Source: Paraburkholderia sp. NMBU_R16 (GTDB taxonomy: Bacteria > Pseudomonadota > Gammaproteobacteria > Burkholderiales > Burkholderiaceae). Taken from it: a DNA stretch of 64,000 bases. The notes under the pieces are model-generated. The model worked only from the letters and a program-made list of their open reading frames with translations. It was not told the origin of the DNA and made no database searches. The stretch spans positions 62,001 through 126,000 of the forward strand of contig NZ_JAAAYE010000004.1 of NCBI RefSeq assembly GCF_013282575.1, read 5' to 3'. The translations under genes were made by a program, and so were the position numbers. Positions 46,835 to 56,267 of the stretch are shown here, one piece after another. Position 1 is the stretch's first letter, and every line of letters starts with the position of its first letter.

Positions 46835-46870
46835 CGTGGATCGATTGACGCAAAGCAAAAAAACATTGTA

Positions 46871-46885
46871 TCTCGTATTGTGAAA
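46871..46885. promoter_or_regulatory. IclR-like operator between iclR and lutA
   Basis: TCTCGTATTGTGAAA, an imperfect palindrome (symmetry broken mainly by transitions). It lies 37-51 bp upstream of the iclR ATG and about 110 bp from lutA, fitting autoregulation and control of the divergent operon. It matches a site upstream of aceE (37008-37022) at 13 of 15 positions. Confidence 0.55.
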
Positions 46886-46938
46886 AAAGCGAACGGCGTT
46901 TGAATATCGCTTCGACCCTGTGTTCCGGCTCGATTTGC

Positions 46939-46966
46939 TTGCCGGCGCCAGCAAACGACGCATAAT
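46939..46966 (+). promoter_or_regulatory. Candidate lutA promoter
   Basis: TTGCCG (46939-46944), 16 bases, CATAAT (46961-46966); the lutA ATG follows at 46993 with AACGGAG as RBS. Confidence 0.5.
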
Positions 46967-46992
46967 GACAGGCGTTTTCCAACGGAGCCGCC

Positions 46993-47715
46993 ATGCGAGT
47001 CGGATTGTTCGTCACTTGTCTCGTCGATCTCATGCGCCCGGAGATCGGGTTTGCCGCAATCAAGCTCATCGAGCGTGCGGGATTCGAAGTCGTCGTTCCG
47101 CCCGCGCAGACTTGCTGCGGGCAGCCCGCCTACAACTCGGGCGAGCGGGGCATCGCGCGTGACCTTGCCGAAAAGGCGCTGCGCGAGTTCGAGCCGTTCG
47201 ATTACGTCGTCGTTCCGTCCGGTTCGTGCGGCGGCATGATCGGCGTGCATTACGCCGATCTCTTTCGCGACGATCCGGAGCTCATGGGCCGCTACGAGCG
47301 GATGCGGGCAAAGGTCTTCGAGCTGACCGATTTCCTCGTGAATGTGGCGAAGATCGAGTTGCCGCGGGCCGAATCCGCCGGAGCGGTCACTTATCACGAC
47401 TCCTGTGCCGGGCTGCGCGAGCTTGGCGTGAAGCAGCAGCCGCGCACGTTGCTCGCCATGCGGGGCGTGGCGGTGACGGAAATGCAAGGATGCGAGCACT
47501 GCTGCGGTTTCGGCGGCACTTTCGCGGTCAAATACGGCAACATCTCGACGGCGATCGTCGACGAAAAGTGCGAGAACGTGCGCGCGAGCGGCGCCGCGAC
47601 CGTCGTACTCGGAGACCTCGGCTGCATGCTGAACATCGAGGGCAGGCTTCGCCGGACGGGCGATGCGACGACGCGAGTGCTGCATATTGCCCAGGTGCTC
47701 GCCGCGGATCTCTGA
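46993..47715 (+). CDS. lutA: LutA-type Fe-S oxidoreductase (L-lactate utilisation)
   Basis: A 240-residue CCG-domain protein of the GlpC/LutA/YkgE family, part of the cytosolic LutABC L-lactate oxidase complex. Two CCG-type cysteine motifs are present: PAQTCCGQPAYNSG (first half) and GCEHCCGFGGTFAVK (second half), with DSCAGLRELG and SGSCGGMIG. The length matches the family. lutB starts 31 bp downstream, and an IclR regulator is divergent. Confidence 0.94.
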   Translation: MRVGLFVTCLVDLMRPEIGFAAIKLIERAGFEVVVPPAQTCCGQPAYNSGERGIARDLAEKALREFEPFDYVVVPSGSCGGMIGVHYADLFRDDPELMGRYERMRAKVFELTDFLVNVAKIELPRAESAGAVTYHDSCAGLRELGVKQQPRTLLAMRGVAVTEMQGCEHCCGFGGTFAVKYGNISTAIVDEKCENVRASGAATVVLGDLGCMLNIEGRLRRTGDATTRVLHIAQVLAADL

Positions 47716-47746
47716 CAGGGCTTTTTTTCGTTACCTCGGGCCGACC

Positions 47747-49159
47747 ATGCAAGTCCAATCGATGCATTTCAAGGCGCGCGCCAAGGAAAATCTGGCGAAT
47801 CCGCGATTGCAGCACAATCTGACCAAGCTTTCGACGAAGTTCGTGAGCGCGCGTGCCCAGGCCATGGAGGCGATCGACTTCCCTGCGACGCGCGCGGCGC
47901 TGAAGGCGCGCCGCAATCGTGCGCTGGAGAATCTCGACGTCTGGCTCGAAACGTTCGAGCGCGAAGCGACCCGGCGCGGTGTCACTGTGCTGTTCGCCGA
48001 AACGACACGGGATGCGGCGCAACTCGTCGGGGAGATCGCGCGCAAGCATGATGTCAAGAAAGTCATCAAGACGAAGTCGATGGTGTCCGAGGAGATGCGT
48101 CTGAATGCCGTACTGGCGGAGATGGGCGTGCAGTCCGTGGAGACCGATCTCGGCGAGTACATCCTGCAGATCAACGACAACGAGCCGCCCAGCCACATCA
48201 TCGCGCCCGTCGTTCACAAGGACAAAGAAGAAATAGCCGATCTGTTCGCCAAGACCCATGGACGGGCGCGCCTGACCGAAATTCCGGCCATGACGCGCGA
48301 AGCGCGCGAGGTGCTGCGTCCCCAGTTTCTTTCCGCCGACATGGGCGTGACGGGCGGCAACTTCGTGATTGCCGAGACGGGCTCCGTGGCCATCGTGACG
48401 AACGAGGGCAACGAAGGGATGTGCACGGTCATGCCGCGCGTGCACGTTGCGGTGACCGGCATCGAAAAAGTATTGCCGACGCTGGAGGATCTGGCTGTTG
48501 CGATGCGCCTCTTGCCGCGCTCGGCGACGGGGCAGACGGTCTCGAACTATTTTTCGCTGCTGACCGGGCCGCGCGGCGAGGGCGATGGCGACGGGCCGGA
48601 GCACATGTACGTCGTGCTCGTCGATGGCGGACGCACGGGCCTCATCGGCGGAGCCTTCCAGGAGATGCTGCGCTGCATCCGCTGCGGAGCCTGCATGAAT
48701 CATTGCCCCGTGTATCAGAAAGTCGGCGGACATGCGTATGGATGGGTCTACCCGGGACCGATGGGCTCGGTACTCACGCCAAGCTACGTCGGGCTCGACA
48801 AGGCGCTCGATCTGCCGCAGGCGGCGACGCTGTGCGGGGAGTGCAACAGTGTCTGTCCGGTCGGGATTCCGATCTCGGACCTGCTGCGCAAGTTGCGCGA
48901 GAAGCAGACCGAGCGTCATCTCCGGCCGGTGACCGAGCGCGCGGCGCTGGCCCTCTGGGGGTTCGTTGCGTCGCGTCCCGCGCTGTATGCGCTCGTCGCG
49001 AAACTGGCGGTGCGGGTGCTCGAGCGCATGGGCGGCGAGCGCCGTGCGATCACCCGGCTGCCGTTCGGCCAGGGATGGACTGCCACGCGCGACATGCCGG
49101 CGCCGGTCGGGCGCACGTTTCGCGAGCTCTATGCCGCGCAGCGCAGTCATCGCGACTAG
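47747..49159 (+). CDS. lutB: LutB-type iron-sulfur protein (L-lactate utilisation)
   Basis: A 470-residue partner of LutA. The N-terminal LUD domain (about 60-290, with SMVSEEMRLNAVLAEMGV and GVTGGNFVIAETGSVAIVTN, quoted in parts) precedes two 4Fe-4S ferredoxin motifs, CIRCGACMNHCPVY and CGECNSVCPVGIPI, then a helical C-terminus. The start at 47747 (MQVQSMHFKARAKENL) is the family start; the longer frame runs into lutA. Unusually, no lutC follows. A separate LUD-only protein may be encoded elsewhere. Confidence 0.95.
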   Translation: MQVQSMHFKARAKENLANPRLQHNLTKLSTKFVSARAQAMEAIDFPATRAALKARRNRALENLDVWLETFEREATRRGVTVLFAETTRDAAQLVGEIARKHDVKKVIKTKSMVSEEMRLNAVLAEMGVQSVETDLGEYILQINDNEPPSHIIAPVVHKDKEEIADLFAKTHGRARLTEIPAMTREAREVLRPQFLSADMGVTGGNFVIAETGSVAIVTNEGNEGMCTVMPRVHVAVTGIEKVLPTLEDLAVAMRLLPRSATGQTVSNYFSLLTGPRGEGDGDGPEHMYVVLVDGGRTGLIGGAFQEMLRCIRCGACMNHCPVYQKVGGHAYGWVYPGPMGSVLTPSYVGLDKALDLPQAATLCGECNSVCPVGIPISDLLRKLREKQTERHLRPVTERAALALWGFVASRPALYALVAKLAVRVLERMGGERRAITRLPFGQGWTATRDMPAPVGRTFRELYAAQRSHRD

Positions 49160-49332
49160 TCGCCGCGAGGCGCAACGCGAATATCGATGCTGCCGATGCA
49201 GCGCATTGTTTGCGCTGGCGTAACGCTGAATTCGCTATTCGCATCTTTGTCTCGATAGGCGGCGTCTATAAAATTCGTCTCACAGAATGCGGACATGCGA
49301 GGGCGCACGTCCGTTGCGAAACGAGGCGCACT

Positions 49333-49572
49333 ATGAAAACGAAAATATCCGTCTATTGGCCCCTGGCCGTCGTTCTGACGCTTGCCGCGATGGCAGCGAT
49401 GCAGGGCTATGGCGAGCGCCGGCAGCACAGTTCGCATGCGCCGCTGGCGGCGGCGCAAGTCAGCGCCGAGCTGGCGCGCGCAGTCTCGTACGGGCTCGTC
49501 GGTACCCAGCCGGTGCGCGCGTCCTCGAGCGTTTCGGCGATCAGAGCCGCCGAGCCGTCGCAAGCGCTGTAA
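49333..49572 (+). CDS. Small hypothetical membrane-anchored or secreted protein
   Basis: A 79-residue product with an N-terminal hydrophobic segment (VYWPLAVVLTLAAMAAMQG) after a MKTKIS start, then a short polar region rich in Ala, Ser and Arg. It is the in-frame tail of a longer open frame whose upstream part is a shadow of lutB. The RBS is weak (GAGGCG). A TATAAA box lies at 49267-49272. No family recognised. It may be a single-span protein or a small exported protein. Confidence 0.55.
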   Translation: MKTKISVYWPLAVVLTLAAMAAMQGYGERRQHSSHAPLAAAQVSAELARAVSYGLVGTQPVRASSSVSAIRAAEPSQAL

Positions 49573-49659
49573 CGCTGCCGGTCCTATAATGCCGGGTCGG
49601 CAGCGGTGGCCGGCAGCCGACTCGGATCCACGTATCAGCCCGGACATGCCGGGTGCTTT

Positions 49660-50151
49660 ATGAAACCCGTTGCCATTTGCTTCGTTTGCCTGGGAAACAT
49701 TTGTCGATCGCCGACGGCTGAAGCCGTCATGCGCGCGCAAGTCGACGCCGCGGGCCTCACGGAATGGGTCACCGTCGATTCGGCGGGTACGGGAGACTGG
49801 CATGTGGGCGAGGCGCCCGATCATCGGGCCCAGACGGCAGCAAGCCGGCGCGGGTATGACTTGTCAGGGCTACGAGCCCGGCAGATCGCCGCGCCCGACT
49901 TCGAGCGATTCGATCTCGTGCTTGCCATGGACGCCGCGAATCTCGCCCATTTGCAGCAGCTGTGTCCGCCGGCGCTGCGCTCGCGCGTCCGTCTTCTGAT
50001 GGAGTTCGGCAGCCTGCCGGCGGTGAACGAGGTCGCGGATCCGTACTTCGGCGGGGGCGAGGGGTTCGAACTCGTGCTCGATCAATGCGAGGATGCCTGC
50101 CGCGGGTTGCTCGCGCGCGTGCGGGCCGCGCTGGCCGGCGAGACGGCTTGA
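49660..50151 (+). CDS. Low-molecular-weight protein tyrosine phosphatase
   Basis: A 163-residue arsenate-reductase-fold phosphatase. The P-loop CLGNICRSP (C-x5-R-S) sits at residues ~9-17 and the general acid Asp lies in ADPYFGG. Such enzymes (Wzb, Etp, YwlE types) act on tyrosine- or arginine-phosphorylated proteins. No exopolysaccharide genes are nearby. It stands next to iscR, an arrangement I recall as common in betaproteobacteria. The start at 49660 (MKPVAICFVC) is chosen over an upstream ATG at 49606 because it fits the family. Confidence 0.93.
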   Translation: MKPVAICFVCLGNICRSPTAEAVMRAQVDAAGLTEWVTVDSAGTGDWHVGEAPDHRAQTAASRRGYDLSGLRARQIAAPDFERFDLVLAMDAANLAHLQQLCPPALRSRVRLLMEFGSLPAVNEVADPYFGGGEGFELVLDQCEDACRGLLARVRAALAGETA

Positions 50152-50187
50152 TTTGTTCGTGCACCGATAACCGACCCGGAAGCAGGG

Positions 50188-50239
50188 ATACTTGACTAAA
50201 ATCCTCATGTATTTATACTTGACCAAAATCGTCGAGAAT
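50188..50239 (+). promoter_or_regulatory. isc operon promoter with two IscR type 1 binding sites
   Basis: Two 25-bp sites at 50188-50212 and 50215-50239 each match the E. coli type 1 IscR consensus (ATASYYGACTRWWWYAGTCRRSTAT) at 22 of 25 positions by hand count. The promoter TTGACT (50192-50197), 16 bases, TATACT (50214-50219) lies inside them. Holo-IscR binding here would repress the operon, as in E. coli. Confidence 0.85.
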
Positions 50240-50256
50240 CCGGTCCCCCCGCAATC

Positions 50257-50787
50257 ATGAGACTTACCACCAAAGGCCGTTTCGCCGTCACGGCGATGAT
50301 CGACCTGGCCTTACGCCAGGATCAAGGTCCCGTGACGCTTGCCGGCATCAGCCAGCGCCAGCGCATTTCGCTGTCCTATCTGGAACAACTGTTCGGCAAG
50401 CTGCGCCGCCACGAGATCGTGGAGTCGGTCCGCGGGCCGGGCGGTGGATACAACCTCGCGCGCCGTGCGCAGGAAGTCACCGTCGCCGACATCATCATCG
50501 CCGTCGACGAACCGCTCGATGCCACGCAATGCGGCGGCAAGGGCTCGTGCGAGGGGACGAAGCAAAACGACGGCCACTGCATGACCCATGAGCTCTGGTC
50601 CACGCTGAACCAGAAGATGGTGGAGTATCTCGATTCAGTCTCGCTGCAAGACCTGGTCGATCAGCAGCGCTCGCGCGAAGGCGCTTCCACGGTGCTCCAC
50701 GATCGGCGCAGCGAGCCGGCCGCGCCCGAAGCACCGCGCCTGGCGCCCAAAGGACCGAACTCGGTATTCAACATCGCGAGTTCGTGA
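50257..50787 (+). CDS. iscR: Fe-S cluster regulator IscR (Rrf2 family)
   Basis: A 176-residue repressor that binds a [2Fe-2S] cluster and tunes isc expression to cluster demand. N-terminal [19 protein letters not shown] and the HTH ([21 protein letters not shown]) are typical. Cluster cysteines occur in [20 protein letters not shown], with spacing as in E. coli IscR (three Cys; His adjacent). First gene of iscRSUA-hscBA-fdx-iscX. Its promoter holds two IscR sites, so it is autorepressed. Confidence 0.97.
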   Translation: MRLTTKGRFAVTAMIDLALRQDQGPVTLAGISQRQRISLSYLEQLFGKLRRHEIVESVRGPGGGYNLARRAQEVTVADIIIAVDEPLDATQCGGKGSCEGTKQNDGHCMTHELWSTLNQKMVEYLDSVSLQDLVDQQRSREGASTVLHDRRSEPAAPEAPRLAPKGPNSVFNIASS

Positions 50788-50876
50788 ACGAATGCTGCGC
50801 GCGCCGGCGTATGAAAGCGGATGCCATGGCCGAGCGGGCGCCTGACCCAAAACAACGATTTCCCCCGGAGCGATTG

Positions 50877-52100
50877 ATGAGTAACCCGAGCCCCCACCTG
50901 CCCATCTATATGGACTACAGCGCGACGACGCCCGTCGACCCGCGCGTGGTGGACAAGATGATTCCCTACTTGCGGGAGCAATTCGGCAATCCGGCTTCGC
51001 GCAGCCATGCTTATGGCTGGGAAGCGGAGCGTGCCGTGGAAGAGGCGCGCGAGCAGGTCGCGGCGCTCGTGAAGGCGGATCCGCGCGAAATCATCTGGAC
51101 ATCGGGTGCGACCGAATCGGACAACCTGGCCATCAAGGGCGCTGCGCACTTCTACAAGAGTCGCGGCAAGCACATCGTGACGGTCAAGACGGAGCACAAG
51201 GCGGTACTCGATACCTGCCGCGAACTCGAGCGCGAAGGGTTCGATGTCACCTATCTCGATGTCAAGAGCGACGGCCTCATCGATCTCGACGTTTTCAAGG
51301 CGGCGCTGCGGCCGGACACGATCGTCGTGTCGGTCATGTACGTGAACAACGAGATCGGTGTTATTCAGGACATCGAAGCGATCGGCGAAATCTGCCGCGA
51401 AAAGAACATCATTTTCCATGTCGATGCCGCGCAGGCCACGGGCAAGGTGGAGATCGATCTGGGCCGGCTCAAGGTCGACCTGATGTCGTTCTCGGCTCAC
51501 AAGACCTATGGCCCGAAGGGTATCGGTGCGCTCTACGTGCGCCGCAAGCCGCGCGTGCGGATCGAGGCGCAAATGCATGGCGGCGGCCACGAGCGCGGTA
51601 TGCGCTCGGGTACGCTGCCGACGCATCAGATCGTCGGCATGGGCGAGGCTTTTCGCCTCGCGCGCGAGGAAATGGCCACGGAAAACGAGCGCGTGCGGAT
51701 GTTGCGCGACCGCTTGCTGCGCGGGTTGTCGGAGATCGAGGAGGTCTACGTCAACGGCGACATGGAGCGCCGGATTCCGCACAACCTGAATTTGAGCTTC
51801 AACTTCGTCGAGGGCGAATCGTTGATCATGGCCATCAAGGATGTGGCCGTGTCGTCCGGCTCGGCCTGTACGTCGGCGTCGCTCGAGCCTTCCTACGTGC
51901 TTCGCGCGCTGGGTCGCAACGACGAACTCGCGCACAGCTCTATCCGGTTTACGGTCGGCCGGTTCACGACCGAGCAGGACGTCGATTACGTGATCGACTT
52001 GCTCAAGAGCAAGATCGCCAAGCTGCGCGATCTTTCCCCGCTGTGGGAAATGCATCAGGACGGCATCGATCTTTCCACGATCAAGTGGGCCGCGCACTAA
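50877..52100 (+). CDS. iscS: Cysteine desulfurase IscS
   Basis: Provides sulfur for Fe-S clusters, tRNA thiolation and cofactors. It has 407 residues. Visible are [15 protein letters not shown], the PLP lysine in [17 protein letters not shown] and the catalytic Cys on the long mobile loop [20 protein letters not shown], a class I desulfurase (compare SufS at 11.4 kb). The ATG at 50877 is preferred over an open frame from 50784; CGGAG lies about 9 bases upstream. Confidence 0.98.
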   Translation: MSNPSPHLPIYMDYSATTPVDPRVVDKMIPYLREQFGNPASRSHAYGWEAERAVEEAREQVAALVKADPREIIWTSGATESDNLAIKGAAHFYKSRGKHIVTVKTEHKAVLDTCRELEREGFDVTYLDVKSDGLIDLDVFKAALRPDTIVVSVMYVNNEIGVIQDIEAIGEICREKNIIFHVDAAQATGKVEIDLGRLKVDLMSFSAHKTYGPKGIGALYVRRKPRVRIEAQMHGGGHERGMRSGTLPTHQIVGMGEAFRLAREEMATENERVRMLRDRLLRGLSEIEEVYVNGDMERRIPHNLNLSFNFVEGESLIMAIKDVAVSSGSACTSASLEPSYVLRALGRNDELAHSSIRFTVGRFTTEQDVDYVIDLLKSKIAKLRDLSPLWEMHQDGIDLSTIKWAAH

Positions 52101-52183
52101 TCCATAGGATGGGGCCAGAGTAAAGCGCTAAAGCGCTAACTCCGGCCGCCGACACGAATCAGGCGAATCAAGGAGTTTTGACC

Positions 52184-52609
52184 ATGTCTTACAGCAACAA
52201 AGTATTGGACCACTACGAGAACCCCCGCAACGTCGGCTCGTTCGCCAAGGACGACGACGCAGTGGGCACCGGTATGGTCGGCGCGCCGGCCTGCGGCGAC
52301 GTCATGAAGCTGCAGATTCGCGTCGGCGCCGACGGTGTGATCGAGGACGCCAAGTTCAAGACCTACGGTTGCGGTTCCGCCATCGCGTCGAGCTCGCTCG
52401 TGACCGAGTGGGTGAAAGGCAAGACGCTCGACGAGGCGCTCTCCATCAAGAATACGCAGATCGCCGAAGAGCTCGCGCTGCCGCCGGTCAAGATCCACTG
52501 CTCGATTCTGGCGGAGGACGCGATCAAGGCCGCGGTCGCCGACTACAAGCAACGCCACAACGGTGCTGCTGGCGAGGCCGCGCAGGAAGTGAAACAGCAA
52601 GTCGCTTAA
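52184..52609 (+). CDS. iscU: Fe-S cluster scaffold protein IscU
   Basis: Scaffold on which [2Fe-2S] clusters form. It has 141 residues. Start MSYSNKVLDHYENPRNVG, cluster-ligand Cys in GAPACGDVMKL, GCGSAIASSS and the HscA-recognition motif LPPVKIHCS are all present. AGGAG (52171-52175) lies 8 bases before the ATG. It has a slightly longer C-terminal tail than the E. coli protein (128 aa). Confidence 0.98.
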   Translation: MSYSNKVLDHYENPRNVGSFAKDDDAVGTGMVGAPACGDVMKLQIRVGADGVIEDAKFKTYGCGSAIASSSLVTEWVKGKTLDEALSIKNTQIAEELALPPVKIHCSILAEDAIKAAVADYKQRHNGAAGEAAQEVKQQVA

Positions 52610-52615
52610 CGTGCC

Positions 52616-52939
52616 ATGGCAATCACATTGACGGACAAGGCAGCGCAGCAGGTGCAGAAGTACCTGACACGGCGCGGCAAAGGCATCGGATTGCGGCTCG
52701 GCGTGCGGACGACGGGCTGCTCGGGTCTCGCCTACAAGCTCGAGTACGTCGATGAGCTCGAGCCCGAGGATCAAGTGTTCGAATCGAACGGCGTCAAGGT
52801 CATCGTCGATCCGAAGAGTCTCGCGTATATCGACGGCACGCAGCTCGACTTTGCGCGTGAGGGGTTGAACGAGGGCTTCAAGTTCAACAATCCGAACGTC
52901 AAGGACGAGTGCGGCTGCGGCGAATCGTTCCGCGTCTGA
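52616..52939 (+). CDS. iscA: A-type Fe-S carrier protein IscA
   Basis: Carries clusters (or iron) to target proteins. It has 107 residues with the three conserved cysteines in [11 protein letters not shown] and the C-terminal CGCGESF. It starts 6 bp after iscU. An intrinsic terminator-like hairpin follows before hscB. Confidence 0.97.
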   Translation: MAITLTDKAAQQVQKYLTRRGKGIGLRLGVRTTGCSGLAYKLEYVDELEPEDQVFESNGVKVIVDPKSLAYIDGTQLDFAREGLNEGFKFNNPNVKDECGCGESFRV

Positions 52940-52960
52940 CGCTGCAATCGGCGGACAAGG

Positions 52961-52981
52961 GGCGGCGCGGGCCGCCTTTTT
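52961..52981 (+). terminator. Terminator-like hairpin inside the isc operon (iscA-hscB)
   Basis: GGCGGC (52961-52966) / GCCGCC (52971-52976) with a GCGG loop, then five T (52977-52981). It could reduce transcription of hscBA-fdx-iscX relative to iscRSUA. Confidence 0.7.
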
Positions 52982-53065
52982 GTCGATCGGAGTTTGCGCT
53001 TCGGCGTCACGCATGGGCGCGGTATCGCTGCGATGCCGGGTGCTTTTAACCGACAACCGATTTTC

Positions 53066-53593
53066 ATGGCCTCGATTCAGCAAAGCCACTTCGATCTCTT
53101 TCATCTGCCCGAGCAGTTTGCGCTCGACGTTCAAGCGCTCGATGCTGCTTACCGGACGGTCCAGACGCAAGTTCATCCGGACCGCTTCGCCGCCGCGGGC
53201 GACGCGCAAAAGCGGGTGGCCATGCAGTGGGCCGCACTCGCAAACGAGGCTTATGGCACGTTACGCGATCCGTTGAAACGCGCGCGCTATCTCCTGTCGC
53301 TGCGCGGCGTGGATGTCGATGCCGAGAACAATACGGCGATGGAGCCGATGTTCCTGATGCAGCAGATGGAATGGCGCGAGCGCGTGGAAGACGCCGCATC
53401 CGCGCGCAGCGTTCCGGCATTGGACGCCTTGCTCGAAGAACTGCGCGAGGAGGAACGCGTGCGCTTCCACAAGCTCGCCGCGTTGCTCGACGGCGGTGCC
53501 AATCAGCCGGCCGCGGAAGCGGTGCGGCAATTGATGTTCATCGAGCGCGTCGTTGCCGAGCTCGGCAAAGAGATCGAGCGGCTCGAACATTGA
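53066..53593 (+). CDS. hscB: Fe-S co-chaperone HscB (J-domain)
   Basis: J-type co-chaperone that brings IscU to HscA. It has 175 residues. The J-domain contains HPDRF (HPD motif) and [14 protein letters not shown] at the start; the C-terminal three-helix domain binds IscU. The ATG at 53066 ([12 protein letters not shown]) is the family start; an open frame from 52994 crosses the upstream hairpin region. hscA follows after 80 bp. Confidence 0.96.
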   Translation: MASIQQSHFDLFHLPEQFALDVQALDAAYRTVQTQVHPDRFAAAGDAQKRVAMQWAALANEAYGTLRDPLKRARYLLSLRGVDVDAENNTAMEPMFLMQQMEWRERVEDAASARSVPALDALLEELREEERVRFHKLAALLDGGANQPAAEAVRQLMFIERVVAELGKEIERLEH

Positions 53594-53673
53594 GACTGAG
53601 CCGAGCCCCGATGCGAACACCGCAGGGCTCATATTCGACAACGGCAGCGCAGTCTCCCCGAAGATAACTACTG

Positions 53674-55539
53674 ATGGCTTTACTGCAAATCTCCGAACCA
53701 GGCATGGCACCGGCGCCGCATCAGCGGCGGCTCGCCGTGGGTATCGACCTCGGTACGACGAACTCTCTCGTCGCCGCGGTACGCAATGGCGTGCCCGATG
53801 CGCTGCCCGATGAGCACGGTCGCGTATTGCTGCCGTCCGTCGTTCGCTATCTCGAACGAGGCGGACGCCGTATCGGACTGAGGGCGAAGGAAGAAGCCGT
53901 CCTCGATCCGCGCAATACGATCGTTTCCGTGAAGCGCTTCATGGGACGCGGCAAGGCGGAAGTCGAAGGCGCCGAGAACGCGCCATACGATTTCGTCGAG
54001 GCGCCCGGCATGGTTCAGATCCGCACGGTTGCGGGCGTGAAGAGTCCCGTCGAGGTGTCGGCCGAGATTCTCGCGACGTTGCGTCAGCGCGCCGAGGATA
54101 CGCTGGGCGACGAGCTCGTCGGAGCGGTCATCACCGTGCCCGCCTATTTCGACGAGGCGCAGCGCCAGGCAACGAAGGACGCGGCACGGCTGGCCGGGCT
54201 CAATGTGCTTCGGCTGCTCAATGAACCGACGGCCGCGGCGATTGCCTATGGCCTCGATAATGGTTCCGAAGGGTTGTACGCCGTCTACGATCTGGGCGGC
54301 GGAACCTTCGACCTCTCGGTCCTGAAGCTGACCAAGGGTGTCTTCGAGGTTCTCGCGGCGGGCGGCGATTCGGCGCTCGGCGGGGACGACTTCGACCATC
54401 TGCTCTATCGCCATGTCTTGAGCGAGGCCGGGCTGGCTCAGCAGCATTTGCCGCCCGAGGATGTCCGCCTGCTGCTCGATCGCGTGCGCGCGGCCAAGGA
54501 GGCGCTATCGACTGTCCCCGAGGTCGTGCTCGAAGCGACGCTTTCCGATGGCACGATGATCTCGATTCCCGTGACGGAAGCGGCGTTTTCGGGGCTGGTA
54601 CAACCGCTCGTGCAGCGCACGCTGACGCCGACCAAAAGGGCGTTGCGCGATGCCAAGGTGTCGCCGGCCGAGATCAAAGGCGTGGTGCTGGTGGGCGGTG
54701 CAACGCGCATGCCGGTGATTCGGCGTGCCGTCGAGGCATTCTTCGGGCAACCGCCGCTGACGAATCTCGATCCCGATCAGGTCGTCGCACTCGGCGCGGC
54801 GATTCAGGCCGACCTGCTTGCGGGCAATCGCGGCGGAGACGATTGGCTGCTGCTCGATGTCATTCCGCTGTCGCTCGGTATCGAGACGATGGGCGGACTC
54901 GTCGAGAAAATCATTCCGCGCAATTCCACGATTCCGGTCGCGCGTGCGCAGGAGTTCACGACGTTCAAGGACGGCCAGACTGCGATGGCTATCCACGTCG
55001 TGCAAGGCGAGCGCGAACTCGTGTCCGATTCGCGCTCGCTCGCCCGTTTCGAGTTGCGCGGCATCCCGCCGATGGCCGCCGGTGCGGCGCGTATTCGCGT
55101 GACGTTCCAGGTCGATGCGGACGGATTGCTTTCGGTCGTGGCGCGCGAGCAGCACTCGGGCGTGGAGGCATCCATCGTCGTCAAACCGTCGTACGGCCTG
55201 GCCGATGATGAGATCGCGCGCATGCTGGAGGACAGCTTCCAATCCGCCGAAGTCGACATGCGGGCACGCGCGCTGCGGGAGGCGCAGGTCGAGGCGCAGC
55301 GGCTCATCGAAGCGACGGAGGCCGCGTTGGCCGCGGACGGCGAACTGTTGGACGCCCCGGAGCGTTCGCGCGTCGATAACGCACTCGTCCGTCTTCGCTC
55401 GGCGGCAAGCGGCGCCGACGCGAATGCGATCGAGGCGCAAACGAAAGCGCTGGCCGTGGAGACCGACGAGTTTGCCGCCCGGCGCATGAACAAGAGCATC
55501 CGCGCTGCCTTGCAAGGGCGCAAGCTCGACGAAATTTGA
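53674..55539 (+). CDS. hscA: Fe-S chaperone HscA (Hsp70 family)
   Basis: Specialised Hsp70 that releases clusters from IscU. It has 621 residues. ATPase-domain signatures are [14 protein letters not shown], the second Hsp70 signature [14 protein letters not shown] and the third [15 protein letters not shown]. The substrate-binding domain follows ([18 protein letters not shown]-like). No C-terminal EEVD motif and a slightly shorter lid, as usual for HscA. It sits between hscB and fdx. Confidence 0.97.
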   Translation: MALLQISEPGMAPAPHQRRLAVGIDLGTTNSLVAAVRNGVPDALPDEHGRVLLPSVVRYLERGGRRIGLRAKEEAVLDPRNTIVSVKRFMGRGKAEVEGAENAPYDFVEAPGMVQIRTVAGVKSPVEVSAEILATLRQRAEDTLGDELVGAVITVPAYFDEAQRQATKDAARLAGLNVLRLLNEPTAAAIAYGLDNGSEGLYAVYDLGGGTFDLSVLKLTKGVFEVLAAGGDSALGGDDFDHLLYRHVLSEAGLAQQHLPPEDVRLLLDRVRAAKEALSTVPEVVLEATLSDGTMISIPVTEAAFSGLVQPLVQRTLTPTKRALRDAKVSPAEIKGVVLVGGATRMPVIRRAVEAFFGQPPLTNLDPDQVVALGAAIQADLLAGNRGGDDWLLLDVIPLSLGIETMGGLVEKIIPRNSTIPVARAQEFTTFKDGQTAMAIHVVQGERELVSDSRSLARFELRGIPPMAAGAARIRVTFQVDADGLLSVVAREQHSGVEASIVVKPSYGLADDEIARMLEDSFQSAEVDMRARALREAQVEAQRLIEATEAALAADGELLDAPERSRVDNALVRLRSAASGADANAIEAQTKALAVETDEFAARRMNKSIRAALQGRKLDEI

Positions 55540-55606
55540 CTGGCGGGCGGAGCATGCTCGACAGCGTGCCCGCCGCCGCACATCTTACTGACCGAACGGA
55601 ATCCGT

Positions 55607-55948
55607 ATGTCGCAAATCGTGGTGCTGCCTCATGTCGAACTGTGCCCGGAAGGGGCTGTCATAGAAGCCGAGCCGGGCAAGAGCATTTGTGCAACGCTGC
55701 TCGAAAACGGCATCGAGATCGAGCACGCTTGCGAAATGTCTTGCGCGTGTACCACTTGTCATGTGATCGTTCGAGAAGGCTTCGGAGCGCTCGAACCCTC
55801 GGAAGAGAACGAGGACGATCTGCTCGACAAGGCGTGGGGGCTGGAGCCGACATCGCGTCTTTCATGCCAGGCGATCGTGCCGCCCGGCGAGGACCTCGTG
55901 ATCGAGATCCCACGTTATTCGATCAACCACGCGAAGGAAAACCACTGA
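55607..55948 (+). CDS. fdx: ISC-type [2Fe-2S] ferredoxin
   Basis: Electron donor for cluster assembly. It has 113 residues. The ligand pattern CEMSCACTTC followed by Cys in RLSCQAIV is the adrenodoxin-type signature of Fdx. iscX follows after 16 bp with the RBS GGAGGAGGG. Confidence 0.97.
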   Translation: MSQIVVLPHVELCPEGAVIEAEPGKSICATLLENGIEIEHACEMSCACTTCHVIVREGFGALEPSEENEDDLLDKAWGLEPTSRLSCQAIVPPGEDLVIEIPRYSINHAKENH

Positions 55949-55964
55949 GGAGGAGGGAGCAGCC

Positions 55965-56162
55965 ATGAAGTGGACGGACACCCAGGACATCGCAATGGCC
56001 CTCACGGACAAGCATGCCGATGTGGATCCGCAATATGTGCGGTTCACCGACTTGCATCGTTGGGTCACGGAGCTCGAGGGCTTCGACGACGACCCCGAGC
56101 GTTCGAACGAAAAGATCCTCGAAGCGATTCAGCTGGCCTGGATCGAAGATGCTCAGGAGTGA
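55965..56162 (+). CDS. iscX: Fe-S assembly protein IscX
   Basis: Small acidic 65-residue protein that binds IscS and modulates desulfurase activity. KWTDTQDIAMALTDKH and DPQYVRFTDLHRWVTEL are characteristic, along with the acidic C-terminal helix ILEAIQLAWIEDAQE. Last gene of the isc operon, with a strong RBS and a terminator behind it. Confidence 0.96.
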   Translation: MKWTDTQDIAMALTDKHADVDPQYVRFTDLHRWVTELEGFDDDPERSNEKILEAIQLAWIEDAQE

Positions 56163-56196
56163 CCGGCGCCCGCGCGATGGCCGGCCGGTCATGAAT

Positions 56197-56229
56197 AAAA
56201 AGGCGATCCGCCAAGCGGATCGCCTTTTT
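56197..56229. terminator. Bidirectional terminator after iscX
   Basis: Perfect 14-bp stem AAAAAGGCGATCCG (56197-56210) / CGGATCGCCTTTTT (56216-56229) with loop CCAAG. Serves iscX and the converging glycine-zipper gene. Confidence 0.95.
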
Positions 56230-56267
56230 GTTTGTGGGCTCGATCGAGCCCAGGGCTGCCTTTGCGT

